NCBI GenBank assembly: GCA_020160915.1
Contig: JAIUPK010000003.1
Coordinates: forward strand, 456,751 to 520,750
From: Actinomycetota bacterium
GTDB lineage: Bacteria > Actinomycetota > Actinomycetes > Actinomycetales > Microbacteriaceae
DNA length: 64,000 nucleotides
Reading direction: 5' to 3'
In this document: one piece after another, positions 17,297 to 25,465 of the stretch
Position numbering within the stretch: the stretch's first letter is position 1
How the letters are laid out: each line of letters begins with the position of its first letter
Position numbers and translations under genes: made by a program
The notes under the pieces: model-generated
What the model was told of the DNA's origin: nothing
The model's database searches: none
What the model saw: the letters and a program-made list of their open reading frames with translations, nothing else

Positions 17297-17821
17297 CTAA
17301 AGCTCCAGCGAGCGCACGAAGTCGTCCTCGTAGCGCTCCCCCACCAGGAACCGCTTCGTGCCCACCTGCGCGAATCCCTGCTTCTCGTAGAAGCGGTTCG
17401 CGCGGGCGTTCTGCTGGTTCACCCCCAGCCACACGCTGCGAGCGCCGCGATCGCGCGCGGCCTTCACCGACGCTCCCACCAGGGCGGCGGCCAGTCCCGT
17501 GCCGTGCGCGGCGGGCAGGGCGTAGCACTTACTCAGCTCGGCGGTTGGGCGCGCGGTGACGGATGCCGCGACATCCGCATCACCGGGTTCACCGAACACG
17601 ACCATCGTGTACCCACTCGCGACCCCGTCGACCTCGCCCACGAACAGCAGCCGTGCGGGGTCGGACAGGTAGGCCGTGAAGGAGTCCACCGACAGGTTCG
17701 TGGCGATGAACGACTCGATCGACGCGGGCGTGGCGTCCGGCGGGCAGGCGAGCGGGAAGGTTGCGGCGGCGAGCTCGTGCAGGAGGGCTGCGTCATCCGG
17801 TGTCGCGAGGCGAATGTGCAC
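17297..17821 (-). CDS. GNAT-family N-acetyltransferase
   Basis: This 174-residue protein has the GNAT fold order: MHIRLATPDDAALLHELA at the start, VDGVASGYTMVVFG in the central strands, and the acetyl-CoA pyrophosphate loop ALPAAHGTGLAAALVGA near residue 105, followed by LGVNQQNARANRFYEKQGF, the usual motif B. It transfers an acetyl group from acetyl-CoA to an amine; the acceptor is unknown. It precedes the rplA terminator on the same strand and is convergent with the MDR oxidoreductase. Confidence 0.9.
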   Translation of the reverse strand: MHIRLATPDDAALLHELAAATFPLACPPDATPASIESFIATNLSVDSFTAYLSDPARLLFVGEVDGVASGYTMVVFGEPGDADVAASVTARPTAELSKCYALPAAHGTGLAAALVGASVKAARDRGARSVWLGVNQQNARANRFYEKQGFAQVGTKRFLVGERYEDDFVRSLEL

Positions 17822-17837
17822 GGCTCCAGAGTACGCA

Positions 17838-17867
17838 GAAAGGGGGCCGACCGAAGTCGACCCCCTT
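17838..17867 (-). terminator. Rho-independent terminator after rplA
   Basis: On the minus strand AAGGGGGTCGA pairs with the TCGGCCCCCTT arm around a CTTCGG loop and is followed by TCTG. It begins 18 bases after the rplA stop codon and ends the nusG-rplK-rplA region. Confidence 0.8.
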
Positions 17868-17884
17868 GCCTGTGATGCGTGTGG

Positions 17885-18574
17885 TTACAGCGCGTTCACG
17901 TCGAGCGGGATGCCGGGACCGAAGGTCGTCGACACGGTGCCCTTGGTGATGTAGCGGCCCTTCGAGGAGCTCGGCTTGGAGCGAACGACCTCGTCGATGG
18001 CGGCCTTGATGTTCTCGCTGAGCTGCTCCTCGGTGAAGCCCGCCTTGCCGACCACGAAGTGGACGTTGGCGTGCTTGTCGACGCGGAACTCGATCTTGCC
18101 GCCCTTGATGTCGGACACGGCCTTGCCGGTGTCCTGCGTCACGGTGCCGGTCTTCGGGTTCGGCATGAGGCCACGGGGACCGAGCACCTTACCGAGACGA
18201 CCGACCTGGCCCATGAGCTCAGGGGTGGATACGGCGGCGTCGAACGCGGTGTAACCCGCCGCCACCTTGTCGATGAGCTCGGCGCCGCCGACCTCGTCAG
18301 CGCCGGCAGCGATGGCCGCCTCGGCCGCGGGGCCGGTGGCGAACACGATGACGCGAGCGGTCTTGCCCGTGCCGTGCGGCAGGATGACGGTGCCACGCAC
18401 CATCTGGTCAGCCTTGCGCGGGTCGACGCCCAGCTTGAGGGCGACCTCGACGGTCGAGTCGAACTTCTTCGAGCCGGTGACCTTCGCGACAGCGACGGCC
18501 TCGGACGGGCTGTAGAACTTGCCCTCTTCGATCTTCTCCGCTGCGGCGCGGTATGCCTTGGACTTGGTTGCCAT
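17885..18574 (-). CDS. rplA: 50S ribosomal protein L1
   Basis: This 229-residue protein forms the L1 stalk that moves with the exiting tRNA and also represses its own operon in many bacteria. The start is the ATG ending at 18574 ([18 protein letters not shown]), although the open frame runs much further upstream through rplK in a false frame. The conserved [15 protein letters not shown] and [16 protein letters not shown] blocks are present. It lies two bases after the rplK stop, so the pair is translated together. A strong terminator follows. Confidence 0.99.
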   Translation of the reverse strand: MATKSKAYRAAAEKIEEGKFYSPSEAVAVAKVTGSKKFDSTVEVALKLGVDPRKADQMVRGTVILPHGTGKTARVIVFATGPAAEAAIAAGADEVGGAELIDKVAAGYTAFDAAVSTPELMGQVGRLGKVLGPRGLMPNPKTGTVTQDTGKAVSDIKGGKIEFRVDKHANVHFVVGKAGFTEEQLSENIKAAIDEVVRSKPSSSKGRYITKGTVSTTFGPGIPLDVNAL

Positions 18575-18576
18575 GA

Positions 18577-19008
18577 TTACGCCTCCACCGTGATTCCCAT
18601 GGAACGGGCGGTGCCCGCGATGATCTTCTCTGCGCCCTCGATGTCGTTGGCGTTGAGGTCGACCATCTTCTGCTCGGCGATCGAGCGCACCTGCTCCTTG
18701 GTGAGCTTGGCGACCTTCACCGTGTGCGGGGTCGACGACCCCTTCTGCACGCCGGCGGCCTTCTTGATGAGCTCGGCGGCGGGCGGCGTCTTGAGGATGA
18801 ACGTGAACGAACGGTCCTCGTAGACGGTGATCTCCACCGGGATGACGTTGCCGCGCTGCGACTCGGTCGCGGCGTTGTACGCCTTGCAGAACTCCATGAT
18901 GTTCACGCCGTGCTGACCCAGCGCAGGCCCGATGGGCGGGGCGGGGTTTGCGGCGCCGGCCTGGATCTGAAGCTTGATCAGACCCGTAACCTTCTTCTTC
19001 GGTGCCAT
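18577..19008 (-). CDS. rplK: 50S ribosomal protein L11
   Basis: This 143-residue ribosomal protein binds the GTPase-associated region of 23S rRNA and is needed for RelA and release-factor function. It begins [18 protein letters not shown] at the ATG ending at 19008; the open frame extends to 19050 but lacks a better start. The [21 protein letters not shown] block is diagnostic. It is followed directly by rplA and lies downstream of nusG, from which it is separated by a palindromic repeat. Confidence 0.99.
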   Translation of the reverse strand: MAPKKKVTGLIKLQIQAGAANPAPPIGPALGQHGVNIMEFCKAYNAATESQRGNVIPVEITVYEDRSFTFILKTPPAAELIKKAAGVQKGSSTPHTVKVAKLTKEQVRSIAEQKMVDLNANDIEGAEKIIAGTARSMGITVEA

Positions 19009-19085
19009 TGTCTTCCTTAGTGTCGTGCGTCCGGATGGACGCGCTGCCACGAACCGGCCTGATGCCGGCAGTGGTGAGGTGTGTT

Positions 19086-19185
19086 GTTTGAGTAGCCGCG
19101 AAGCGGCGTATCGAAACCACGCAACCGTGTAACTTTACCCGAAACCCAAGGGTTTCGATACGCACCCTTCGGGTGCTACTCAACC
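19086..19185. repeat. TTGAGTAG...CTACTCAA palindromic intergenic repeat, copy 2
   Basis: TTTGAGTAGCCGCGAAGCGGCGTATCGAAACC-type left arm (in parts, from 19087) and a GGTTTCGATACG...GTGCTACTCAACC right arm mirror each other; the centre is AT-richer. The element relates to that at 525-600. It fills the gap between nusG and rplK, where a hairpin could lower or separate expression of the two parts of this ribosomal unit. Confidence 0.75.
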
Positions 19186-19189
19186 AGCG

Positions 19190-20188
19190 CTAGAGCTTGG
19201 TGACCTGATCGAACGACAACTCGACCGGAGTCTCGCGCTCGAAGAGCGAGACGAGCACGATGAGCTTGCCGCTCTCCGCCTTGATCTCGCTGATCGAGCC
19301 GGGAAGACCCGCGAACGAGCCTTCCTTGATCGTGATGGTCTCGCCGATCTCGAAGTCGATCTCTGCCGGGATGACGCGAGCCGCAGCCTTGCCCTTGCCG
19401 CCGGCGCCCTTGGCCGCCGGTGCCTCGACGATCTGAACGAGGCTCTTCAGCATGTTGAAGGCCTCCTCGAACCGAAGGGGGCGCGGGTTGTGCGAGTTGC
19501 CCACGAAGCCCGTCACACCGGGGGTGTGACGAACGACCGACCAGCTGTCCTCGTTGAGGTCCATGCGCACGAGCACGTAGCCCGGGATGCGCACGCGGTT
19601 GACCAGCTTGCGCTGGCCGTTCTTGATCTCGACCACGTCCTCCATGGGAACCTCGACCTGGAAGACGTAGTCCTCCATGGCCATGGAGACCTTGCGGTTC
19701 TCGATGTTCTGCTTCACGCGCTTCTCGAAGCCCGCGTAGGAGTGGATGACGTACCACTTGCCCGGCTTGCCGCGCAGCTCGGTGCGGAACGACTCGTAGG
19801 GGTCGGCGTCGGACGCGTCGTCGTCGCCGAGTTCGGGTCCGTCGTAGGGGGTGACGTCAGGCTCCTCGAGAGCGGCCTCGGCCGCCTCGATCTCGGCCTC
19901 GTCCTCGGCAGCGGCGAGTGCGGCATCCGCCTCGTCCAGGGAATCGACTTCGAGGGCATCATCGACGAGCGCGTCGGCCTCGGGGTCGATAGCGGCATCG
20001 AGTGCCTCGAGCAGACCCGCGAGGTCGCCCTCGTCCTCGTCGTCAACGATGTGCATGGCCTGGCTCTCGGCGGCGTCCTCCGACTTGTCGGCCTCGGCGA
20101 GCATGTTGCCCGTCTGTGCCTCGTCGTCCTCGGCGGACTGCTCGGCGGCCGTCGCGATCTCAAAATCGTCGCGGTGGTTCTCAGACAC
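19190..20188 (-). CDS. nusG: Transcription termination/antitermination protein NusG
   Basis: This 332-residue NusG has an unusually long acidic N-terminal extension of about 140 residues, rich in Asp, Glu and Ala. The NGN domain follows ([20 protein letters not shown], then [21 protein letters not shown]-type sequence) and a C-terminal KOW domain ([21 protein letters not shown]). It binds RNA polymerase and couples it to Rho or ribosomes. Acidic N-terminal extensions are common in actinobacterial NusG; this one is long. The gene lies 55 bases after secE and before rplK, the standard order. Confidence 0.98.
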   Translation of the reverse strand: MSENHRDDFEIATAAEQSAEDDEAQTGNMLAEADKSEDAAESQAMHIVDDEDEGDLAGLLEALDAAIDPEADALVDDALEVDSLDEADAALAAAEDEAEIEAAEAALEEPDVTPYDGPELGDDDASDADPYESFRTELRGKPGKWYVIHSYAGFEKRVKQNIENRKVSMAMEDYVFQVEVPMEDVVEIKNGQRKLVNRVRIPGYVLVRMDLNEDSWSVVRHTPGVTGFVGNSHNPRPLRFEEAFNMLKSLVQIVEAPAAKGAGGKGKAAARVIPAEIDFEIGETITIKEGSFAGLPGSISEIKAESGKLIVLVSLFERETPVELSFDQVTKL

Positions 20189-20243
20189 TGGATCTCTTTT
20201 CGTTGCGATACCTGGCGGTGATGACCGCCGCGTTCAGGGTTGG

Positions 20244-20528
20244 TTAGCCGTTGCCGAGCGTCGGGTCACCGAACAGGAAGTTGACGAGCAGGCTGAACAC
20301 GAAGTCCAGACCGTAGACGAGGGCCATCATGATCACCACGAAGACCAGCACGACGCCCGTGTAGCTGAACAGCTCCTTGCGGGTGGGCGTGACAACCTTG
20401 CGCAGCTCGGCGACGACCTGGCGGATGAACAGCGCCACACGCCCGAACGGACCGCGCCGCTGGGCGCGCTCCTTCTTGGCGTTGGCGACGATGTCCTCGC
20501 TGGGCTCGTCGATCACTTTTCTGGCCAC
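20244..20528 (-). CDS. secE: Preprotein translocase subunit SecE
   Basis: This 94-residue subunit clamps the SecY channel in the plasma membrane. A GTG start at 20528 (VARKVIDEPSEDIV) gives the usual length; the open frame continues upstream into the tRNA. A cytoplasmic helix with FIRQVVAELRKVVTPTRKEL, the SecE signature, precedes a single transmembrane helix (about residues 55-85). It lies between tRNA-Trp and nusG, exactly as in other actinobacteria. Confidence 0.98.
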   Translation of the reverse strand: MARKVIDEPSEDIVANAKKERAQRRGPFGRVALFIRQVVAELRKVVTPTRKELFSYTGVVLVFVVIMMALVYGLDFVFSLLVNFLFGDPTLGNG

Positions 20529-20558
20529 GTTGTTACCTTCCGATGTTTCGGCTTGCTG

Positions 20559-20631
20559 CAGGGCGGACAGGACTCGAACCTGCAACCTGCGGTTTTGGAG
20601 ACCGCTGCTCTACCAATTGAGCCACCGCCCT
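20559..20631 (-). tRNA. tRNA-Trp (anticodon CCA)
   Basis: Read on the minus strand, the 73-base sequence folds into a full cloverleaf. The acceptor arm is AGGGCGG/CCGCCCT, the D arm has GCTC/GAGC, the anticodon stem GCGGT/ACCGC encloses the loop CTCCAAA with anticodon CCA, and the T arm carries TTCGAGT. The 3' CCA is not encoded. It sits just upstream of secE, the usual place for tRNA-Trp in actinobacteria. Confidence 0.98.
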
Positions 20632-20826
20632 TCGGGCTGAAATCTCCTGCGGCCGCGGCGTCTGGGCGCGCGAAAGCATGGCAGATTTCAACTACCACGC
20701 GACAAGTGTACGGCATCGAACTGGCCACACGAATTGTGCCGGGCCTCGTTGACCGGCGAGACGGCGGCTGCAGCAGCCCCAGATCCGCTCCGGCCACTCT
20801 TGCCGTGCGCGCCTAGAATTGGTGCC

Positions 20827-22023
20827 GTGACTCTTCCCCGAATCTCCCGCCGGATCGCCGCCATTGCCGAGTCGGCAACGCTCAAGGTCGACGCGAAAGC
20901 CAAGGCCCTGCAGGCCGAAGGACGACCCGTCATCAGCTATGCGGCGGGTGAGCCCGACTTCGCGACTCCGGGCAACATCGTCGACGCGGCATCGCGGGCC
21001 GTTCTCGACCCGAAGAACTACAAGTACACGCCCGCGGCTGGGCTCCCCGACCTGCGCGAGGCGATCGCCCAGAAGACCCTGCGCGACAGCGGACTCGAGG
21101 TCGCGCCCAGCCAGGTGATCGTCACCAACGGTGGCAAGCAGGCCGTCTATCAGGCCTTCGCGACGATCGTCGACGAGGGCGACGAGGTGCTACTGCCGAC
21201 CCCGTACTGGACCACCTACCCGGAGGCGATCAAGCTCGCCGGCGGCGTTCCGGTCGAGGTGTTCGCTGGCGCCGACCAGAACTACCTCGTCACGGTCGAG
21301 CAGCTGGAGGCGGCGCGCACCGAGAAGACCAAGGTGCTGCTGTTCGTCTCCCCCTCGAACCCCACCGGAGCCGTGTACTCGGCCGAGCAGACCAAGGCGA
21401 TCGGCGAGTGGGCCGAGGCGCACGGGCTGTGGGTGATCTCCGACGAGATCTACCAGAACCTCGTGTACGACGGCGTGCGGGCGGTGTCGATCGTTGAGGC
21501 GGTGCCGGCCCTCGCCGACCGCACCATCCTCGTCAACGGTGTCGCGAAGAGCTACGCGATGACCGGATGGCGCCTCGGCTGGATGGTCGGCCCCGCCGAC
21601 GCCATCAAGGCCGCCGCCAACCTGCAGTCGCACCTGACGAGCAACGTGTCGAACATCACGCAGCGCGCCGCGATCGAGGCCCTCACCGGCCCGCAGGACG
21701 CCGTCGAGGCGATGCGCGTCTCGTTCGAGAAGCGCCGCAACACTATCGTCGCCGAGCTCTCCAAGATCTCCGGTCTGGTGTGTCCTGTTCCCGAGGGCGC
21801 CTTCTACGTCTACCCGGATGTCACGGGCCTGCTGAACCGCACCTGGGGAGGCGTCACGCCCACCACGTCGCTCGAGCTCGCCGACCTCATCCTGGACCAG
21901 GCTGAGGTCGCCGTGGTACCCGGCGAAGCGTTCGGACCCTCGGGATACCTCCGCCTCTCGTACGCCCTCGGCGACGCCCCGCTGCTCGAGGGCGTGCAGC
22001 GCCTGCAGCGCCTGTTCGCGTAG
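20827..22023 (+). CDS. PLP-dependent aspartate-type aminotransferase (class I)
   Basis: This 398-residue enzyme belongs to the fold-type I aminotransferases, subgroup I-gamma. It shows [15 protein letters not shown] near the N-terminus, the [14 protein letters not shown] stretch with the conserved Asn, [11 protein letters not shown], and the PLP-binding Lys in [17 protein letters not shown] conserved Arg lies near the end in SGYLRLSYA. It transfers amino groups between aspartate (or a related amino acid) and 2-oxoglutarate. The GTG at 20827 is chosen because the protein then begins [12 protein letters not shown], as homologues do. It is divergent from tRNA-Trp-secE. Confidence 0.93.
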   Translation: MTLPRISRRIAAIAESATLKVDAKAKALQAEGRPVISYAAGEPDFATPGNIVDAASRAVLDPKNYKYTPAAGLPDLREAIAQKTLRDSGLEVAPSQVIVTNGGKQAVYQAFATIVDEGDEVLLPTPYWTTYPEAIKLAGGVPVEVFAGADQNYLVTVEQLEAARTEKTKVLLFVSPSNPTGAVYSAEQTKAIGEWAEAHGLWVISDEIYQNLVYDGVRAVSIVEAVPALADRTILVNGVAKSYAMTGWRLGWMVGPADAIKAAANLQSHLTSNVSNITQRAAIEALTGPQDAVEAMRVSFEKRRNTIVAELSKISGLVCPVPEGAFYVYPDVTGLLNRTWGGVTPTTSLELADLILDQAEVAVVPGEAFGPSGYLRLSYALGDAPLLEGVQRLQRLFA

Positions 22024-22086
22024 GGGCGGCGCGCGCCACCTACGGGGTGCCGGCTCGCTCGAGGATCTGCACGGACCGACCGAGGC

Positions 22087-22329
22087 CTAGTCGGTCTCGA
22101 TCACGGCGATGTCGTTGCCGGTGTGGATCTCGTCGTCGACCCCGGCGAGCTGCTGGACCAGGCGGCCCGTCGCGGTGCTCTCGATGTCGACGATCGCCTT
22201 GTCGGTCTCGACGCGCAGGAGCACCTGGCCCTCAGCGACGGGATCGCCGACCGCGATCAACCACTCGACGACATAGGAGTCGTCGATGGCCTCGGATACT
22301 CGCGGCATGACGACGCGTGCCTCGCTCAT
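22087..22329 (-). CDS. Stand-alone lipoyl (biotinyl/lipoyl attachment) domain protein
   Basis: This 80-residue protein is only a lipoyl domain. It begins MSEARVVMPRVSEAI, and the lipoylation site is the Lys in VETDKAIVDIES (near residue 44). A normal E2 would continue with a peripheral-subunit-binding domain and an acyltransferase core; both are absent. The ATG overlaps the end of the E1 alpha gene by four bases, so it is the third gene of an E1 beta-E1 alpha-lipoyl operon. It should carry the acyl or hydroxyalkyl group made by E1, handing it to a partner not encoded here. Confidence 0.9.
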   Translation of the reverse strand: MSEARVVMPRVSEAIDDSYVVEWLIAVGDPVAEGQVLLRVETDKAIVDIESTATGRLVQQLAGVDDEIHTGNDIAVIETD

Positions 22330-23351
22330 GAGTCTGCCTTTCGGGTGGTGGGGGTCCAGATGTTGTTGAACATGTCGGTGACGACCGGGTCCGGCAGTGC
22401 CTGGACTACCTCGATGACCTCGTCGAGCGCAGCGCCGACCGAGCTCTCGAGCCGGGCGAGCTCGTCCGCGGAGGCCCCACCAGCGACGAGCTCCTCGCGA
22501 GCTCGCTTGACCGGGTCGCGCTCCTGCCAGTACTCGAGCTCGCCCGCTGGACGGTACGGCGCGGTGTCCGCGCGCGAGTGGCCGGCGAAGCGGTAGGTCT
22601 TCGCCTCGACGAGGGTCGGTCCCCCGCCGGTACGCGCGCGCCCGATGGCCCTGGCGAGCGCGGCTCGCGTGGCCGTGACATCCATGCCGTCGACGACTTC
22701 AGCGGGCATGGCGTATGACGCGGCGCGCAGGTGCAGGTCTTCGATGGGGGTCGTCAGGTTGATGCGGCTGTATTCGCCGTAGACGTTGTTGTCGCACAGG
22801 AAGACGACCGGCAGCTTCCAGATCGCCGCAAGGTTGAGCGACTCGTGGAAGGCGCCGATGTTCGTCGCGCCGTCGCCGAAGACCGCGACGGCGACACTGT
22901 CGTCGCCCTTGTACTGGAAGGCGAGCGCTGCGCCCGCCGCGACCGGGAGGCCGGCCCCGACGATCGCGAAGGTCGGCAGCAGGCCGATGTCGTCGTCACT
23001 CACATGCATCGAACCACCGAGGCCGCCCGTGGAGCCCTCGGACTTGCCCATGATCTCGGCGAGCACCGCACGGGGGCTCATGCCGAGCGCGAGCGCCATG
23101 GCGTGCCCGCGGTAGGTGGCGGTCACAAGATCGGTGGGGCGCAACTCGGCGGCCAAGCTCACGGCGAGCGCCTCCTGCCCCATCGCGAGGTGCGTGGTGC
23201 CGTGGATGGCGCCCGTGGCGAAGAGCGCGTTGAGGCGTTCTTCAAAACCACGGATCTCGAACATGCGCTCGAGGCGCGCTGTGGCGTCGTCGGCGAGAAC
23301 CTTGCGGCGCTCGACGGAACTACGGGACACAGACAGGGCGGTGTCGGTCAC
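22326..23351 (-). CDS. Thiamine-diphosphate 2-oxoacid dehydrogenase E1 component, alpha subunit
   Basis: This 341-residue alpha subunit of an E1 complex resembles AcoA and branched-chain or pyruvate dehydrogenase E1 alpha. HLAMGQEALAVSLAAEL is near the start, and the ThDP/Mg motif begins GDGATNIGAFHESLN and ends at LCDNN. The His-containing loop YRFAGHSRADTAPYR follows. E1 decarboxylates a 2-oxo acid (or splits acetoin) and passes the product to a lipoyl group. The GTG at 23351 overlaps the end of the beta gene. The surrounding sugar-catabolism regulon suggests a substrate derived from a sugar acid (inference). Confidence 0.93.
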   Translation of the reverse strand: MTDTALSVSRSSVERRKVLADDATARLERMFEIRGFEERLNALFATGAIHGTTHLAMGQEALAVSLAAELRPTDLVTATYRGHAMALALGMSPRAVLAEIMGKSEGSTGGLGGSMHVSDDDIGLLPTFAIVGAGLPVAAGAALAFQYKGDDSVAVAVFGDGATNIGAFHESLNLAAIWKLPVVFLCDNNVYGEYSRINLTTPIEDLHLRAASYAMPAEVVDGMDVTATRAALARAIGRARTGGGPTLVEAKTYRFAGHSRADTAPYRPAGELEYWQERDPVKRAREELVAGGASADELARLESSVGAALDEVIEVVQALPDPVVTDMFNNIWTPTTRKADS

Positions 23352-24364
23352 TTGCTCAACCCTTCGAGGACCCACCACGGGGCGGGGACGGTTCCGGTGG
23401 ACTGGTACTGCGTCAGCTGGCGAGCGATCTCGTCGGGCTGCGGAAGGTAGCGGCTCTCCAGCGCCCGGCTGTAGGGCACGGGAACGTTGGGAGTCGTGAT
23501 GCGGAACGGCGCGGCCGAGAGGCTGGAGAACAACTCGCGCGTGACGGCGGCGACGATTTCGCTGCCCCATCCGCCCGACTCCGGTGCCTCTTCCACCACC
23601 ACGAGCCGGTGAGTCTTTGCCACCGAATCGAGCACAGTCGTGCGGTCCCAGGGGGCGAGCGTGATGAGGTCGATGATCTCGGCGTCGATGCCGGATGCCT
23701 CGACCGCCTCCAGCACGGAGGTGCGTAGCTGCCCCATCGTGACGATGGTGACGGCGGTGCCCTGGCGCACGACTTCGGCCTTGCCCAGTTCCACGAGCCC
23801 GGCAGCTCCCCGCTGCACCTCGCCACGCACGGCGTAGAGGTTGCGGGGCTCGAGCACCATCGTCGGTCCGGGCGATTGGATGGCCGCCCGCAGGATCCCG
23901 TACGCGTTCTGCGGCGTGCTCATGGTCACGACGGTGAGGCCCGGTGTCGCGGTCACCCAGTTCTCGAGGGTCTGACTGTGCTGCGAGCCGAAGCCAGTGC
24001 CGCTGCCGACCGACGCGCGCACCGTGAGCGGCACCGAGAGCTGGCCCTTGCTCAGGTAGTGCATCTTGGCTGCGCCAGTGACGAGCTGGTCGAGTGCGAC
24101 GCCCAGGAACTCCATGAACATGATCTCGATGACGGGCCGCAGGCCCGCGATCGCGGCCCCGACGCCCGCCCCCGTGAACGCCATCTCCGAGATCGGGGTG
24201 TCGCGCACGCGGTTGGGTCCGAACTTGTCGAGAAGGCCCTCCGAGGTCTTGAAGGGGCCGCCAGCGACGGCGATGTCCTCGCCCATCACCATGACACTGG
24301 GATCGGCTTCCATCTCGTCCTCGAGCGCGGCGACGATCGCCTGCCGGAAGCGCATCTGAGTCAC
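23348..24364 (-). CDS. Thiamine-diphosphate 2-oxoacid dehydrogenase E1 component, beta subunit
   Basis: This 338-residue beta subunit (transketolase-like) begins at a GTG (24364), with AAGGGG eight bases upstream. It shows MVMGEDIAVAGGPFKTSEGL, then TPISEMAFTGAGVGAAIAGLRPVIE in parts, and the C-terminal domain with EEAPESGGWGSEIVA. It forms a heterotetramer with the alpha subunit. It is the first gene of the minus-strand operon, and a TGGAAWCGWTTCCA-type operator lies 20 bases upstream of the start, so it belongs to the local LacI regulon. Confidence 0.94.
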   Translation of the reverse strand: MTQMRFRQAIVAALEDEMEADPSVMVMGEDIAVAGGPFKTSEGLLDKFGPNRVRDTPISEMAFTGAGVGAAIAGLRPVIEIMFMEFLGVALDQLVTGAAKMHYLSKGQLSVPLTVRASVGSGTGFGSQHSQTLENWVTATPGLTVVTMSTPQNAYGILRAAIQSPGPTMVLEPRNLYAVRGEVQRGAAGLVELGKAEVVRQGTAVTIVTMGQLRTSVLEAVEASGIDAEIIDLITLAPWDRTTVLDSVAKTHRLVVVEEAPESGGWGSEIVAAVTRELFSSLSAAPFRITTPNVPVPYSRALESRYLPQPDEIARQLTQYQSTGTVPAPWWVLEGLSK

Positions 24365-24384
24365 GTCATTGTCCCCTTCGTTTC

Positions 24385-24398
24385 TGGAATCGTTTCGA
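24385..24398. promoter_or_regulatory. LacI-type operator a (TGGAATCGTTTCGA)
   Basis: One of seven related palindromes in the 24-39 kb island. It lies 20 bases upstream of the E1 beta start, in position to block transcription of the E1 beta-alpha-lipoyl operon. It differs from the consensus TGGAAWCGWTTCCA in one base near the right end. Confidence 0.75.
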
Positions 24399-24477
24399 GG
24401 ATATGCCCCGACCCCCGGCTCGTCAACTGAACGTGGGCGTCGTCGTTGACCAGTTCGAGCCAACGTCGGTAGAGTTC

Positions 24478-24491
24478 TGGAAACGATTCGA
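24478..24491. promoter_or_regulatory. LacI-type operator b (TGGAAACGATTCGA)
   Basis: This palindrome lies 35 bases upstream of the reductase gene at 24527 and about 90 bases from operator a, in the shared divergent promoter region. Two sites at this distance could allow looping or separate control of the two directions. Confidence 0.75.
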
Positions 24492-24526
24492 GGGCGAACG
24501 TCCTCCTGGCGACGGGAGTCAGTGCG

Positions 24527-25459
24527 GTGATTGACGTGGCGGTGATCGGCGATGGCCAGCTCGCCCGCGGCGTCGCCTCACGGCTGTCGACACGGGCCGA
24601 CGTGCACCTGAGAGGGCCCGCTCCGCGCGAGCTCATCCCCGTTGTCGTGGGCTCCGGTGCCGACGTCGTGGTCATCGCGACCACCACGAGGCTGGCCGAT
24701 GTGGCGGGCCACATCGAGGACGCGGTACGCGCCGGCTCGAACGTGCTCGTCTCGGCCGAGGAGTGCGCGTACCCGTGGGCGGTCGATGCCGACCTTGCCG
24801 GCCGACTGGATGGGCTCGCCCTGCAGAACGGTGTGACGATCCTCGGGTGCGGGCTCAATCCCGGGTTCGTGTTCGACGCGCTCGTGCTGACCCTGCTCGG
24901 CGCCGGCGGGCTTCCCACGTACATCTCGGTCGAACGCACCGTGGATGTGTCGGCGTTCGGCCCCGCCGTGCGTGCGCGGCTCGGGGTCGGTGTGCCCGAG
25001 ACGGAGTTCGCGCAGGGGATCGGGGAGGGGAGCATCCTCGGCCATGCGGGGTTCCCGCAGTCCATGGCGATCGTCGCCGACGCGCTCGGGGTCGTCATCG
25101 ACACGATCACGACGAGCATCCGGCCCACCGTCGAGGCCGGCCTGACCGTGGGCTTCGTGCAGGAGTACGTCGCGCTGGTCGCGGGCGACGAGTGGTTCCG
25201 CGCGCGGTTCGTGGGGCACCTCCGCCCCGGCACGGCGGGCCTCTCCCCGCACGACGTCATCGAGATCGTCTCCGATGGAGCGCCCCTGCGCTGCACCGTC
25301 GATCCCGGAATTGGCTCGCAGGCCGGCTCCCAGGCACTCATCGCCAATTCGATCGATCGCGTGGTCAGCGCGCCACCCGGATGGCGCACCGTCGCCGAGC
25401 TCGAGGCGGCGCATCCGCGAACCGACAACCCAAGCCCCCCACGAACACCGATCAGATAG
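24527..25459 (+). CDS. NAD(P)-dependent dehydrogenase, dihydrodipicolinate reductase / 2,4-diaminopentanoate dehydrogenase-like
   Basis: This 310-residue protein has an N-terminal Rossmann fold (VAVIGDGQLARGVA) followed by a C-terminal domain with GCGLNPGFVFDALVL and a stretch like that of 2,4-diaminopentanoate dehydrogenases. Known relatives act on amino or keto acids. Nothing else in the region concerns diamino acids, so the substrate here is probably different; an imine, keto or lactone intermediate of the local pathway is an inference. It opens a plus-strand operon with an enolase-superfamily gene and an SDR gene. The start is a GTG. Operator b lies just upstream. Confidence 0.75.
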   Translation: MIDVAVIGDGQLARGVASRLSTRADVHLRGPAPRELIPVVVGSGADVVVIATTTRLADVAGHIEDAVRAGSNVLVSAEECAYPWAVDADLAGRLDGLALQNGVTILGCGLNPGFVFDALVLTLLGAGGLPTYISVERTVDVSAFGPAVRARLGVGVPETEFAQGIGEGSILGHAGFPQSMAIVADALGVVIDTITTSIRPTVEAGLTVGFVQEYVALVAGDEWFRARFVGHLRPGTAGLSPHDVIEIVSDGAPLRCTVDPGIGSQAGSQALIANSIDRVVSAPPGWRTVAELEAAHPRTDNPSPPRTPIR

Positions 25460-25465
25460 GTAGTC

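Noticed and set aside
22087-24364. Calling the E1 pair acetoin dehydrogenase
   Set aside because: The resemblance to AcoA/AcoB is real, but the lipoyl protein has no E2 core and the regulon is for sugar-type genes; the substrate is left open.
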